The notes: generated by a model from the sequence alone, not told the origin. A stretch of 64,000 nucleotides of DNA from Neoarius graeffei (GCF_027579695.1 NC_083587.1:57328238-57392237); one strand, 5' to 3'. Positions 1 through 11,294 are shown, counted from the first letter of the stretch. Program-made: numbers and translations.

Positions 1-1
1 C

Positions 2-2587
2 TTTTCGTCCACTGTAGCGCAACATCTGCAGCGGTTGGAGTTGGTCTTGACACGGTTGCAGGCGGAGGGGCTGAAGGCCAAGTTAGGGAAGTGTGCGTTC
101 TTTAAACCGGAGGTTTGCTACTTGGGACACGTCATCTCCCAGCAGGGAGTCTCTACCGACCCTGATAAAGTGGAAGCGGTCTTAAAATGGCGGCGACCTA
201 CCAATGTGTCTGAGCTTCGCTCATTTCTTGGTTTCGCCAGCTATTATCGGCGGTTCGTCAAGGGCTTTGCAAAATTGGCAGCCCCATTACATCGACTGGT
301 AGCCGAATTGGGCGGCAGCAGATCTAGACGGGCATCAGGGCAGAGGCTCCAGGACGCTTGGTTGGGGGAGTGTGAGGCGAGTTTTGAAGGGCTCAAAAAT
401 AAGCTTGTTTCTGCGCCAGTGCTGGCCTATGCAGATTTTAGCCAGCCCTTCATCCTGGAAGTAGACGCAAGCTATAGTGGCTTAGGTGCGGTGCTTTCCC
501 AGGAAATGGATGGCAGGGTTCGGCCGGTAGCATACGCCAGTAGGTCCTTGAGACCAACTGAGCGAAACATGAGTAATTATAGCTCCATGAAACTTGAGTT
601 TCTCGCCCTAAAGTGGGCCATTACAGAGAAATTCAGGTAGTATTTACTGGGGCAGAAGTGCGTAGTTTACACAGATAACAACCCTTTGAGCCACCTCACC
701 TCCGCGAAGCTGGGGGCCATAGAACATCGATGGGCAGCCCAGTTGGCATCTTTTGGTTTCGAACTTAAGTACCGGTCAGGAAAGTCCAACCGTAATGCCG
801 ACACTCTTTCGCGGCAGTACTCATTGGACGATGAGGGTGCGTGTGATTTGGCTTCAGGAACTGCAGTCCCCAGACTGCTGCAGCAGGTAGCAGTTCATGG
901 TGGCAGTATTAAAGCCACTCAATTGGTAGTTTCTGTGTTGCCGTCCCATGCCCCTCCTGACCTGTGTGCTTTACAGGTGAGTGACCCCATTATTCAGCCG
1001 TTCTTGGTCTTTTGGAAGGACTGTAGGTGGCCGACTCATGCAGAAAGGGAAGCCCTCCCGCCCCTGGCTCTGGTCTTGCTGCGGCAGTGGGACCGGTTGA
1101 TTGAAATCGAGGGGGTACTTTACCCCCGTGTCTTGTATCCCAGTGGTCATGAAGAGTGTCGTCAGCTGATTTTCCCAGCCGCTTTACGGTCAGAGGTCTT
1201 GCAACAACTCCATCAACAGCATGGCCACCAAGGGGTCAATCGGACCCTGGAGCTGGTCTGGCAACGGTGCTATTGGCCACGAATGTTCGCGGACGTCTGC
1301 CAGTGGTGTGAGGAGTGCCTGCGATGCCAGGTGGCTAAGGAAATTGCTCCCTCTGCCTCCACGTTCATGGGCCATCTGCTGGCCTCTTGGCCCAACGAGA
1401 CGGTGGCCGTGGACTTTACCGTCCTGGAGCCCACATCCGGGGGGATAGAGAATGTCCTAGTAATTACGGACGTTTTCAGCAAGTATTCCATTGCCGTTCC
1501 TACACGGGATCAGCGGGCCCCGACCGTGGCCCAGGCCTTGATAACTGAGTGGTTCTACCAGTTCGGTATTCCCAATAGGCTTCATTCGGATCAGGGGCGC
1601 TGTTTCGAGGGCATCCTAATCCAACAACTCTGTAGCATGTACGGTATCCAGAAATCACGAACGACTCTGTATCATTCGGCCGGTAACGGCCAATGTGAGC
1701 GGTTTAACCGTACATTGCACAACCTGCTGTGCACTCTGCCGGCCTCCCGCAAGTGTGACTGGGCCACCTGTTTGCCATATGTGCTCTTCTGCTATAACAC
1801 CACCCCGCATCAGGCTACGGGGGAATCTCCTCATTTCTTGATGTTCGGGCAGGAACTGCAGCTGCCAGTGGATTTTCTTCTTGGTCGAGTTCGGCTGCCG
1901 GTCCAGGGACAGGTGTGTGACTGGATACAGGAACACCAGACCCGGCTCCAAGTGGTGTTCAATGGGGCTAGGGAACGTCTGGCCGCGGCGGCAGAATATC
2001 GCAAAGACAGGCATGATGCACGGGTGCGGGGTCCTGCTTTAAAAGTAGGACAGCTGGTGTATGTACGCGATCTTGGGGTATGGGGTCGAAACAAAATCCA
2101 GGACCAGTGGAGCCCCTTGGTACACACGGTGGTGCGGGCTCCTTCGGAAGCTGGGGCCGTGTACACAATTGCCCCTGTCGGGGACCCGACAAAGGTGAAG
2201 CAAGTGCATCGGAGCATGCTGAAAGGACTGGTGGGGCCGTATGACCCCGCCACTCCTTTAGGTTTGGTTCAACCAGGAGCCCCAACTCCCGCTGACTCAG
2301 GGGAGCTGTCTAGCGAAGAAGATGTCCTCCTCGGGGAGCAGGCAAGTGGCCCTGGCCTGTATGTTCTTGCCGGGCCCGATGCACCTCGGGGTGATGTTCA
2401 CGGAGGAGGTGAGAGTACTCGGGACGCCCCTTCCAACAGCCTGGCTGCGGGCCCATTGGTCACTCAGCCGCCTGTACCCAGCCTTGGTAGTAGCGAGCAG
2501 CCTCAGCGTCGCACCACTCGAGCCACGGTGGGACAACATTCTAACCCCCATCGGTTGCCCTGTGGGGTAAGGACCACTAACCGGTGA
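2..2587 (+). pseudogene. pol: Gypsy pol fragment: RT end, RNase H, integrase (one in-frame TAG)
   Basis: One frame runs from base 2 to the stop at 2587, broken by a TAG at 638-640 just before the YLLG motif of RNase H. At that place relatives usually have an acidic codon, so one substitution would explain the stop. Seen in order: the thumb of reverse transcriptase (YLGHVIS, FLGFASYYRRF), RNase H (EVDAS near 460-480, YTDNNPL near 670), an HHCC integrase zinc finger (HGHQG, then CEECLRC, about 1218-1335), and an integrase core with Asp in VAVDF (about 1405), Asp in HSDQG (about 1588) and Glu in GQCERFN (about 1690). A GPY/F-like tail follows. No chromodomain is seen. The last 100 codons are Gly/Pro/Ser rich. 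Confidence 0.85.
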
Positions 2588-2649
2588 TGGGGCTTCACTC
2601 TTGGGGTTCTAGGTAGTACGAGTTGTATCATCGGGCCGACAATAAACGA

Positions 2650-2657
2650 TGGGGGGG
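2650..2657 (+). other. polypurine tract of the first Gypsy element
   Basis: A run of seven G follows TAA-rich sequence 60 bases after the pol stop and ends 5 bases before a TG that could start the 3' LTR. This is where plus-strand DNA synthesis would be primed. The AATAAA at 2641 lies just upstream of it. Confidence 0.6.
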
Positions 2658-2662
2658 TAGAT

Positions 2663-3802
2663 TGTAGTGGTGCTCCTGCGCCTTTAAGTGCCGCCGTCGC
2701 AGTATACAGCGGAAGGCTGATGTCATTACATGCGCCGGTAGCCTCAGTATGGCTGGGAACCCTTAAAAGCGTACAGCCACCGCTACCAGTGAGCAAGCTT
2801 TGTTGGTTGTACTTGTACCGGCATTTAGTTTGCCGTTGTGCTCGGCCTGGGAGCTGCTTCAGCTGTGTAGGCAGCGCGTGGTGGGCTCACGCTCTCAACG
2901 GAAGGTATGTGGACCGACATTTCCTTGGTTGAGAGATGAGATCTAACATTGCATGGATTCTTGCTAATGCGAGCATCTCGCTTTGTTTGTTTTAGCGTCT
3001 TCACTGGGAGGCTAACCACCGTAGCCTGCTTGTCTGTACACTCGTACCAGTATCTGGTATGCTGTTGTGTCCGTCCTGGGAGCTGCTTCTGGTACGTAGC
3101 TTCTCGCTAACATGGGGTTCAGCTTTATGTCTTTGCATTGTCCCGTGGCTAACACTTCCTCCTTCCACACAGGGTAACCGTTTGTGGTGTTGTGTGTCTC
3201 TGAGCATCTGGCTCACTCGGTTTCTGCATATATTGGTATCTATATCATCGGGCTTCGGGTAAGTAATGTTATTTTTAAGACTGTCATGTATTGTGACTAG
3301 TAACGTTTAATAACTAGCTTAGCTAATCTGGCAACCCTTGTTTGCCTTTAGGTCCAGGCACTGTGCTACGATTGGGCCTGCCCTACGGATCTTCGTATCC
3401 ACCTCTCCTGTTTTCGGCTGCTGTTCTGCTTTTGATTCATTGGGCTATGGCCCTCACGCTGCGGTACAGGAACGTTTGTTGTGCAGCTGCACTCTATTGA
3501 GGGGCCGCACAACATAGTAGTAGCCGCCGTGAGTGAGCGAGGGCCCATTGTAACGTGTGTGTGTTTGAGTGTGTGTTAGTGTGTGTGTGGTTGCATGTTG
3601 GTGTGCATGTGGTTGTGTGTTTTATGTGGAGGTGAGAGAGTGCGAGTGTGAGTTGGGTGGGAAGTGGGTGCTAGGTGCCTATTAGTAGGTACAGTGTTTT
3701 GTGTTTGACTGCTTTGGTTTTTGTATTTATTTTGGTTTGTTTTTTGTGTATTTTGTTTGCATTTCTTTTGTACTCATCTCGTGGGGCATTGGTTGTGCTA
3801 CA
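2663..3802 (+). repeat. probable 3' LTR of the first Gypsy element
   Basis: It starts with TGTAGTGG directly after the polypurine tract and is tentatively ended at GCTACA (3797-3802), which gives five complementary terminal bases. No second LTR copy is in the window, so the length of about 1.14 kb is uncertain. Several short open frames in this stretch have no recognisable domain and look like chance. Confidence 0.4.
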
Positions 3803-3876
3803 GGGCTTGGGTGGGCTTCACTTTGGTCCTCACGAATGCTGTGCTGGTTAAGGTGCCTTGCTGTACCCTTTTGGGG

Positions 3877-3955
3877 GGGGGATGCAATATTTGCTGTGCC
3901 CTTGGGGATGCAATATTTGCTGTGTCCTTGGGGATCCGATATTTGCTGTGATTTG
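3877..3955. repeat. 26 bp tandem repeat, three copies
   Basis: Three consecutive units share the core ATATTTGCTGTG followed by CCTTGGGGAT. They differ by a few bases. The units lie directly against each other without spacers. Confidence 0.75.
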
Positions 3956-3966
3956 TGTATAGTGTG

Positions 3967-4278
3967 TGTAGTATGTTCCCTTTGTGTGGGTGGAGCACAG
4001 AGGACGGCAGGACAGAGATCAAGGTAATCAGAGGGCTTTATTGCCGTACTTTTCAGTTTGACAATTTCAAAACGTATTTTCGAGACACACACACACTGTC
4101 GTCTTGTCTCAGGAAACTCTCTTCTGCTCTCCCTCTGCCTCCTTAAATAGGGCGCGGTTACTGGGAAGACACACAAACACAGGTTAATTGCCGTCAGGTG
4201 TAGTGATTCTGCCACTTACCTTCCCTGACTCCGCCCTCCTGTCACAGACTGGCGCTTGACCACGCCCCCGCTGCCACA
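3967..4278 (-). repeat. 3' LTR of Gmr1-type element A
   Basis: On the minus strand it runs TGTGGCAGCGGGG to GAACATACTACA, 312 bp. It matches the 5' LTR at 9355-9658 apart from an 8 bp insertion near 4060 and a few substitutions. It contains a TATTTAA promoter-like box (about 4143-4149) and an AATAAA signal (about 4040-4045). Confidence 0.88.
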
Positions 4279-4291
4279 TACCCCCACCGCC
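4279..4291 (-). other. polypurine tract of Gmr1-type element A
   Basis: On the minus strand GGCGGTGGGGGTA directly precedes the 3' LTR, the expected place for the plus-strand primer. The same sequence precedes the 3' LTRs of the two + strand relatives. Confidence 0.75.
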
Positions 4292-4338
4292 TGACTCAGG
4301 CCGGGCGGCCTTCCAGCCTGCAGCCGACTCCCCCCTCC

Positions 4339-6889
4339 TTAACGGGAGAGGAAGTCCGCCACGACCATCTGCGCCCCCGGCCTGTGGACCACCTTGAAAT
4401 TGAAGGGTTGGAGTGCCAGATACCAATGGGTGATCCGCGCGTTGGCATCTTTCATGCGGTGGAGCCACTGGAGGGGCGCGTGGTCCGAACAGAGGGTGAA
4501 AGGGCGCCCCAGCAGGTAGTAACGGAGGGCGAGGACCGCCCACTTGATCGCTAGACATTCTTTTTCGATTGTACTGTAGCGCCCCTCACGCACCGACAGC
4601 TTCCTGCTAATGTACAGGATGGGGCGGTCCTCCCCCTCCACCTCCTGGGACAACACCGCCCCCAGCCCTCTGTCTGACACGTCGGTCTGCAACACAAAAG
4701 GGAGAGAAAAGTCAGGGGAGTGTAATAGTGGCCCCCCACACAGTGCAGCCTTTACCTCAGAGAAAGCCTGCTGGCACTGCTCCGTCCACTGGACCGGATC
4801 TGGTGCCCCCTTTTTAGTGAGATCAGTCAGTGGGCTGGTGACGTCCGAATAATTAGGTATAAACCTACGATAGTAGCCAGCCAGCCCCAGGAACTGTCTC
4901 ACCCCCTTTTTGGTCTTGGGCCTCGGGCAGGCCGCAATTGTTGCTGTCTTGTTAATTTGGGGACGCACCTGCCCGTTGCCCAAGTGGAAGCCCAGATACC
5001 ATACTTCCACCCGCCCAATCGCACACTTCTTCGGGTTGACTGTGAGACCCGCTCGCCTCAGCGACCTAAGGACGGCCCTCAGGTGTTGTAAGTGCTGCTG
5101 CCAGTCGTTACTATAAATGATTATATCATCAAGGTATGCGGCCGCATAGGTGGCGTGGGGGCAGAGGACCCTGTCCATCAGCCGCTGAAACATAGCAGGC
5201 GCCCCAAACAGCCCAAAAGGAAGTGTGACGAATTGGTGCAAGCCGAATGGTGTGGAAAAGGCCGTTTTTTCCCGGGATAATGGAGTCAAGGGGATCTGCC
5301 AATATCCCTTCGTCAAATCCAGTGTCGAATAAAAGCGAGCCGTGCCTAGTCGATCGAGCAGCTCGTCAATACGAGGCATTGGGTATGCGTCGAATTTAGA
5401 CACTGCGTTGACTTTTCTATAGTCCACACAGAACCGGACCGACCCGTCGGCCTTGGGTACCAAGACCACCGGCCTGCTCCAGTCACTGTGGGACTCCTCG
5501 ACGATGCCCATTTCGAGCATGGTCTGAAGTTCTTCCCGAACCACCTTTTTTTTGTGTTCGGGTAGCCTGTAAGGGCGGCTACGCACTACCAACCCCAGGG
5601 GCGTCTCTATGTGGTGCTCTATGAGGTTAGTGCGACCGGGCAGGGGTGAGAACACATCCGAAAACTTGGTCTGCAACTGGGCGACCTCCGTGAGTTGGGT
5701 CGGGGAGAGGTGGTCTCCACAGGGGACCGGAGAGGTACGTGATGCCAATGTCCCTTTTTGAACCTCCGGCCCCAGCTCCACCTTCTCCGGAACTACCGAC
5801 ACCAACGCCACGGGGACCTCCTCGTTCCAAAGTTTCAGCAGATTGAGGTGGTAGATCTGTAGCGCCCCCTCCCTGTCCGTTCGCCTCACCTCATAGTCGA
5901 CGTCCCCGACTCGCCGTGTGACCTCAAAGGGTCCTTGCCACTTGGCGATCAATTTGGAGCTCGACGTGGGCAACAGTACGAGTACCTTATCTCCCGGAGT
6001 GAACTCTCTAAGGCGCGTACCCTTGTTGTACAGGCGGGCTTGCCGTTCCTGGGCCTGCCGCAAATTCTCCTGAGTTAGGTGGGTGAGCGTGTGGAGTTTT
6101 GCGCACAGGTCCATAACGTACTGAATTTCGCTTTTGCTTTGTGAAGGTCCCTCCTCCCAATTTTCCCGCAGCACATCTAGGATGCCGCACGGCTTACACC
6201 CATATAATAATTCGAACGGGGAGAACCCCGTGGAGGCTTGGGGGACCTCTCGCACTGAGAACAGCAAGGGCTCGAGCCACTTATCCCAATTACGTGCGTC
6301 CTCACTTACGAATTTTTTAATAATATTTTTGAGGGTGCGGTTGAACCGTTCTACTAAACCGTCCGTTTGTGGGTGATACACACTGGTGCGGATCGGCTTA
6401 ATCCCCAACAACCCATACAGTTCGTTCAGTGTACGTGACATAAACGAGGTGCCTTGATCAGTCAGAATCTCTTTCGGGATTCCAACTCGGGAGATGATGC
6501 GGAAGAGTGCCTCCACAATACTGCGTGCTGAGATATTGCGCAGAGGCACTGCTTCCAGGTATCGCGTTGCGTAGTCCACCAGAACTAATATAAAGCGGTA
6601 CCCTCGTGCTGACCGATCTAATGTCCCGACGAGATCCATCCCAATTCTCTCGAACGGGGTCTCGATTAACGGAAGAGGGTGCAAAGGCGCTTTTGGAATG
6701 GCCGGTGGATTTACTAACTGGCATTCGCGGCATGCCGTACACCACCTACGAACATCGCCGCGAATCCCCAGCCAATAGAATCGGCCCATTATTCGGGCTA
6801 GTGTTTTATCCTGCCCTAAGTGTCCAGCCATGGGATTAAAGTGAGCCGCCTGGAATACCAATTCCCGGCGGCTCTTCGGAATTTACAGC
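4339..6889 (-). CDS. pol: Gmr1-type pol: integrase, then RT and RNase H
   Basis: Open from just after a TAA at 6887-6889 down to the stop at 4339; the first ATG in the frame is at 6861 (840 codons). Order along the protein: integrase zinc finger (HFNPMAGH, then CTACREC), integrase core with Asp in GMDLVG, Asp in LTDQG and Glu in LVERFN, then RT with FCVDYRKVN, the polymerase motif YLDD (about 5120-5135), and RNase H (TDVSDRG; FTLCSDHAP). It ends soon after VADFLSR. The integrase-first order is typical of the Gmr1 group. The upstream TAA and the duplicated segment separate it from gag-protease, so it is probably not expressed as part of a normal polyprotein. Confidence 0.85.
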
Positions 6890-7926
6890 TGTGTGATTCG
6901 TTCTTTAGTTTGAGTGTCCTGCGTCACTCGGTATAATCTATCCTTCATAACTGCGAAGTAGGGGAAGGATGGGGTGGCGTTCGGCTGGAGCGTTTGACCA
7001 TCGATTACTCTCACTTGGTCAAACGCATGCCACAGAGTCTCGTCTCGCGATTGTTCTAATGGGAAATCCGCGAGGGATTCCCCAATAGAGAGAGGAGGAG
7101 CCTGCTGCTCCTCACTCTGACGCGGAGATGACGTAGACGGCTCTGTGACAGCTGCTCCCGCCAATCCCCAACAACCCATACAGTTCGTTCAGTGTACGTG
7201 ACATAAACGAGGTGCCTTGATCAGTCAGAATCTCTTTCGGGATTCCAACTCGGGAGATGACGCGGAAGAGTGCCTCCACAATACTGCGTGCTGAGATATT
7301 GCGCAGAGGCACTGCTTCCAGGTATCGCGTTGCATAGTCCACCAGAACTAATATAAAGCGGTACCCTCGTGCTGACCGATCTAATGTCCCGACGAGATCC
7401 ATCCCAATTCTCTCGAACGGGGTCTCGATTAACGGAAGAGGGTGCAAAGGCGCTTTTGGAATGGCCGGTGGATTTACTAACTGGCATTCGCGGCATGCCG
7501 TACACCACCTACGAACATTGCCGCGAATCCCCAGCCAATAGAATCGGCCCATTATTCGGGCTAGTGTTTTATCCTGCCCTAAGTGTCCAGCCATGGGATT
7601 AAAGTGAGCCGCCTGGAATACCAATTCCCGGCGGCTCTTCGGAATTAACAGCTGTGTGATTCGTTCTTTAGTTTGAGTGTCCTGCGTCACTCGGTATAAT
7701 CTATCCTTCATAACTGCGAAGTAGGGGAAGGATGGGGTGGCGTTCGGCTGGAGCGTTTGACCATCGATTACTCTCACTTGGTCAAACGCATGCCACAGAG
7801 TCTCGTCTCGCGATTGTTCTAATGGGAAATCCGCGAGGGATTCCCCAATAGAGAGAGGAGGAGCTGGCGGCTCCTCACTCTGACGCGGAGATGACGTAGA
7901 CGGCTCTGTGACAGCTGCTCCCGCCA
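6401..7926 (-). repeat. 763 bp tandem duplication inside Gmr1-type element A
   Basis: The unit 6401-7163 is repeated at 7164-7926, with only the dinucleotide AA shared at the breakpoints. It covers the protease-integrase linker and the first half of integrase. By eye the copies differ at fewer than about ten positions, so it is recent. Because 763 is not a multiple of three, the second copy is out of frame with what follows. Unit 6401-7163 also has a TAA stop at 6887-6889 where the other has a sense codon. Confidence 0.92.
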
Positions 7927-9331
7927 AAGCGACACTGGGACCTCCCCCTGTCAAATGGCAGGACACACTCTTGACTAGGCGCGTCATTAAACCCCGAAAT
8001 CCCGGCCAGTCAGTCCCCAAAATTAAAGAGTGGGTAAGGCGAGGATTAACCGCCGCCTTCACTATAGATTTTTCCCCTCTGAAAAATATGTGGACCGACA
8101 CCAAAGGGTAGCTGTGAACATCCCTGTGCACACACAACACCTTCACCCCCTGTGCTCCCCCCAATGCCTCGTCTTGAACCAGGCTTTGGCGGATCGAGGT
8201 CTGATTGCAACCAGAATCCACCAACGCCTGATATGTAGCACCTTGGACACTCACCAGTATGCAATACGCTCCGGCCCGATCAAGGGCGGCCTCTGGCGCG
8301 TCGGGGATCCATACCACCGCGCCCACTTCCATTGCCGTGCATTGTTGTTGCAGGTGGCCTGGCTCCCCACAGCGCCAGCAAACCGGCCCGGGCTTTCCGT
8401 CTGCACCGGTGCTCTGGGGCTCACTCACCTGAGGGGGGGGAGAGATAGACACAGAAGGGAGAAACGGGAGGGCACCACGGGTGCGGCGGGCCGGATGGGG
8501 TGGAGCCGGCCCCCGTCTCCGTGGTGGGGGAATGGGGTGAGGACGGGACACAGAAGGAAGGGGAGAGAGAGAGAGAGAAGAGGAGAGAAGTGTTGACGTC
8601 GTCGGTTGTCCTGCCGCCGGAACAGCCGCCAGATGATCCTCCGCCAGCCCGACTGCCTGATCCAGCGACGCCGGGCGGTGGCACTGGACCCACTCCGCGG
8701 TTCCTGCTGGTAAGCGGGCGATGAACTGTTCCAGTACCACCTGGTCGACGATTCCCTCGGCGTCGCGATCGTTGGCCCTCAACCACCGCCAGCAGGCGTC
8801 CCGGAGCTGCTGGCCGAACGCGAACGGCCGGCTGACTTCCTCCAATCGCAGCGCGCGGAAGCGCTGGCGCTGTTGTTCCGGTGTGTGCCCCATGTGCTGG
8901 AGGACGGCCCGGCGGAGGTCCGCGTAGGCCAGCCGGCGGTCGGCGGGGAGCTGTAGCGCGGCCAGCTGTGCCTCTCCCGTTAGCAGGGGGAGGAGGCGTG
9001 CCGCACGCTGCTCCATCGGCCACCCCGAGGCTTCGGCGACCTGTTCAAACAACGTGAGGAACGCCTCGGGGTCGTCCTGCGGGCCCATCTTGGTGACAGT
9101 GAGGGGGGACGGGCCCACGGCCAGAGCGCTGGTGGACCCCGCCGACGCGAGGAGATGCCGGAACGCCTCGCGATCTTCCTGCTGGGCCAGCACCAGGGCT
9201 TCGAAGCGCCGTTCTTGTTCCTTTCGGAGTGTGACGAGCGCCTGGTGCTGGCTTTGCTGAGCCGTGGTGAGGGCGTGGACCAGGTCAGTGAACGGGGAGG
9301 ATTCCATGGGGCTGCTTGGTTGGTGCTCCAC
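7112..9331 (-). pseudogene. gag-pol: Gmr1-type gag-protease-integrase, truncated by the duplication
   Basis: The 739-codon frame starts close behind the primer site. The ATG at 9331 is the first in frame; a second ATG at 9307 matches the start used in the + strand relatives. Seen in order: a capsid-like region with coiled Gln-rich helices, a Pro/Ser-rich linker, one CCHC knuckle (CWRCGEPGHLQQQC, about 8340-8385), an aspartic protease site (ALVDSGCNQTS, about 8200-8230), a linker, the integrase zinc finger and the first part of the integrase core with both Asp motifs. It then crosses the junction near 7164, reads about 15 foreign residues and stops, so it lacks the catalytic Glu, RT and RNase H. 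Confidence 0.85.
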
Positions 9332-9335
9332 TTTT

Positions 9336-9353
9336 TCCCGGGTTTCAGCACCA
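9336..9353 (-). other. primer binding site, tRNA-Phe type
   Basis: One base inside the 5' LTR the minus strand reads TGGTGCTGAAACCCGGGA. This matches the complement of the 3' end of vertebrate tRNA-Phe, including CCA, at 17 of 18 bases. Related copies at 11611-11628 and 20276-20293 match at all 18. Confidence 0.85.
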
Positions 9354-9354
9354 C

Positions 9355-9658
9355 TGTAGTATGTTCCCTATGTGTGGGTGGAGCACAGAGGATGGCAGGA
9401 CAAAGATCAAGGTAATCAGAGGGCTTTATTGACGTACTTTTCAGTTTCAAAACGTATTTTCGAGACACACACACACTGTCGTCTTGTCTCGGGAAACTCT
9501 CTTCTGCTCTCCCTCTGTCTCCTTAAATAGGGCGCGGTTACTGGGAAAACACACAAACACAGGTTAATTGCCGTCAGGTGTAGTGATTCTGCCACTTGCC
9601 TACCCTGACTCCACCCTCCTGTCACAGACCGGCGCTTGACCACGCCCCCGCTGCCACA
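9355..9658 (-). repeat. 5' LTR of Gmr1-type element A
   Basis: 304 bp, TG...CA ends, with a TATTTAA promoter-like box about 9527-9533 and an AATAAA signal about 9425-9430. It is followed inward by one base and then the primer site. It matches the 3' LTR at 3967-4278. Confidence 0.88.
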
Positions 9659-10143
9659 GTGTGCTTTGTGTGTGTGCTATCACTTGAGTTGTGAATTGCC
9701 CGACTACCGGCCCTGTGGGCTTGGTGGGCACCGCGAATCTGTGTGCAGTGTGCTTTTATATTTTTTGTCCTTTTCTTTTGTTTACTCTAAATTGTTTTTT
9801 TTATGTTGTACTGTACCATTGGTGGGCCAATTAACCCCCACCCCCACCACAGTGTGTGTGTGTGTGTGTCTGTGTGTACGTGTGTGTGTGTGTGTGTGTG
9901 TGCGCGTGCGTGGACCGTGCACTACTGACTGTTTAAAGATTTTATTAATGAGAATATTTAAAGGAAAATCAACATTTGTACGACTTGAAATAGAACCTTG
10001 TCTCTGTTCACTTTGCAAGAAACTGAGCGCCTTTGGCGGGTAAACCGTGAATCCACTTTAGTTCCAGGGGGGATTTGTCTTCCCCTGGTGGCGTAGTTGA
10101 AAATACATTCTCTCTGCCACCTAGAACATATGCACTGTAGATG
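9659..10143. other. non-coding spacer with TG microsatellite
   Basis: This is the flank of element A, also present at 20601-21091. It holds a TG-rich run at about 9851-9902, which is interrupted and shorter in the second copy. Open frames across the TG run encode only Cys/Val repeats and are not genes. No host exon is recognised here. Confidence 0.6.
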
Positions 10144-10615
10144 ATGATATGTTCAAACTCTTTGCAATTTTACACTGTCGAACTCCTTTCTGATATTGCT
10201 CCACTATTTGTTGGCGCAGAATTAGGGGGATTGGTGATCCTCTTCCCATCTTTACTTCTGAGAGCCGCTGCCACTCCAAGATGCTCTTTTTATACCCAGT
10301 CATGTTAATGACCTATTGCCAATTGACCTAATGAGTTGCAATTTGGTCCTCCAGCTGTTCCTTTTTTGTACCTTTAACTTTTCCAGCCTCTTATTGCCCC
10401 TGTCCCAACTTTTTTGAGATATGTTGCTGTCATAAAATTTCAAATGAGCCAATATTTGGCATGAAATTTCAAAATGTCTCACTTTTGACATTTGATATGT
10501 TGTCTATGTTCTACTGTGAATACAATATCAGTTTTTGAGATTTGTAAATTATTGCATTCCGTTTTTATTTACAATTTGTACTTTGTCCCAACTTTTTTTG
10601 GAATCGGGGTTGTAC
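10144..10615 (-). mobile_element. Tc1-like transposon remnant (5' end)
   Basis: On the minus strand the end reads ACAACCCCGATTCC, about 10600-10613, followed by GTTGGGACAAAGT. A reading frame then starts with ATGGGAAGAGGATCACC (about 10250) and gives an N-terminal helix-turn-helix of Tc1/IS630 type (LRQQIVEQYQKGV, IAKSLNISSSTVH). It breaks off near 10144, so the catalytic part is missing. The second copy at about 22851-23277 carries the same remnant. Confidence 0.65.
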
Positions 10616-11013
10616 AAGTCGAACCATGTGTTCACTGTGAGAAAGGTGTGAAAGAGAAGCTTTCTAAATAACACACTATATAAAAGTGAGCCCATATCAT
10701 CATAGCTTCACATCTTGTGATGCAACGGGTCAAGACTGCAGCATGACTCATTCCATGGGTGTTTTGTTTATCATTGCAGGCAAAGTGTTCTTTGAGTAAA
10801 TGTTTAGTCATATGAAGTCTTTCTTGGTAATTTACTCACACGTCAGAGAAAAATGTTAATGATGTTAATGTTCCTGGCAAACAAAACCACAACTAACAGC
10901 TATGCTTATCACTCATTCATATGTACCTGGTCTTTAAAAAGAGATGTGTGGGACTTTTTTTTCTTTTTCAATTTTGCTTGCACAGTTATTTTTGCACCCT
11001 GTCAGAAATACCG
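10616..11013. other. unassigned sequence between two Tc1 remnants
   Basis: AT-rich, no gene recognised. A TTTATCATTGCAG resembling a splice acceptor occurs near 10770-10782, but no open frame after it has a domain I recognise. Repeated at about 23280-23676. Confidence 0.4.
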
Positions 11014-11292
11014 TCCTGGCCCAGTTGCAGTAAAACAGGCCCAAACCATGATACTACCACCACCATGTTTCACAGATGGGATAAGGTTCTTATACTGGAA
11101 TGCACTGTTTTTCTTTCTCCAAACATAATGCTTCTCATTTAAACCAAAAAGTTCTATTTTGGTCTCATCCGTCCACAAAACATTTTTCCAATAGCCTTTT
11201 GGCTTGTCCACGTGATCTTTAGCAAACTGCAGATGAACAGCAGTGTTCTTTTTGGAGAGCAGTGGCTTTCTCCTTGCAACCCTGCCATGCAC
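11014..11292 (-). pseudogene. Tc1 transposase, central fragment
   Basis: The frame includes WTDETKIELFG, which carries the first catalytic Asp of the DDE triad, and KHGGGSIMVWACF, a hallmark of Tc1/mariner transposases. The second Asp and the Glu are missing because the element is truncated at about 11014. The N-terminal part lies beyond the inserted retrotransposon at 16249-16590. Confidence 0.75.
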
Positions 11293-11294
11293 AC

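Larger units (their letters stand above)
1..3802 (+). mobile_element. Ty3/Gypsy LTR retrotransposon, 3' part
   Basis: The window opens inside pol of a Gypsy element and runs through RNase H and integrase into a probable 3' LTR. The domain order RT, RNase H, integrase is the usual Gypsy order, unlike the Gmr1-type elements further on. The 5' half lies outside the window. The right boundary at 3802 is a guess based on a TGTAG/CTACA inverted end pair, so no target duplication can be tested. Confidence 0.8.
3967..9658 (-). mobile_element. Gmr1-type Gypsy retrotransposon, copy A (damaged)
   Basis: It is a complete element on the minus strand with two LTRs, a tRNA-Phe primer site, gag, protease, integrase, RT and RNase H. 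Integrase is encoded upstream of RT, the Ty1/copia-like order known in the Gmr1 group of deuterostome Gypsy elements. The element is flanked by GTGTG at 3962-3966 and 9659-9663, a 5 bp target duplication, though in TG-rich sequence. A 763 bp internal tandem duplication shifts the reading frame, so the copy cannot make an intact polyprotein. The tandem duplication described below begins inside its gag. Confidence 0.88.

Noticed and set aside
2663-3550. Host gene with short exons
   Set aside because: Several 60-90 codon frames exist, but the region directly follows a polypurine tract and is better explained as an LTR.
3877-3955. CRISPR-like array
   Set aside because: The three 26 bp units are adjacent without unique spacers, and the DNA is vertebrate.
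4184-4558. Pro/Gly-rich minus-strand frame at the pol end
   Set aside because: It overlaps the polypurine tract and LTR and is a shadow of RNase H in another frame.
8030-8596. 188-codon + strand protein
   Set aside because: It is antisense to the conserved gag-protease frame of Gmr1 element A and has no domain.
9636-10043. Cysteine/valine-rich protein
   Set aside because: It is a translation of a TG microsatellite; the run length differs between the two duplicates.
10730-10860. Host exon behind a splice-acceptor-like TTTATCATTGCAG
   Set aside because: The frames after it are short, show no domain and no donor; the same sequence is in both duplicates without more support.
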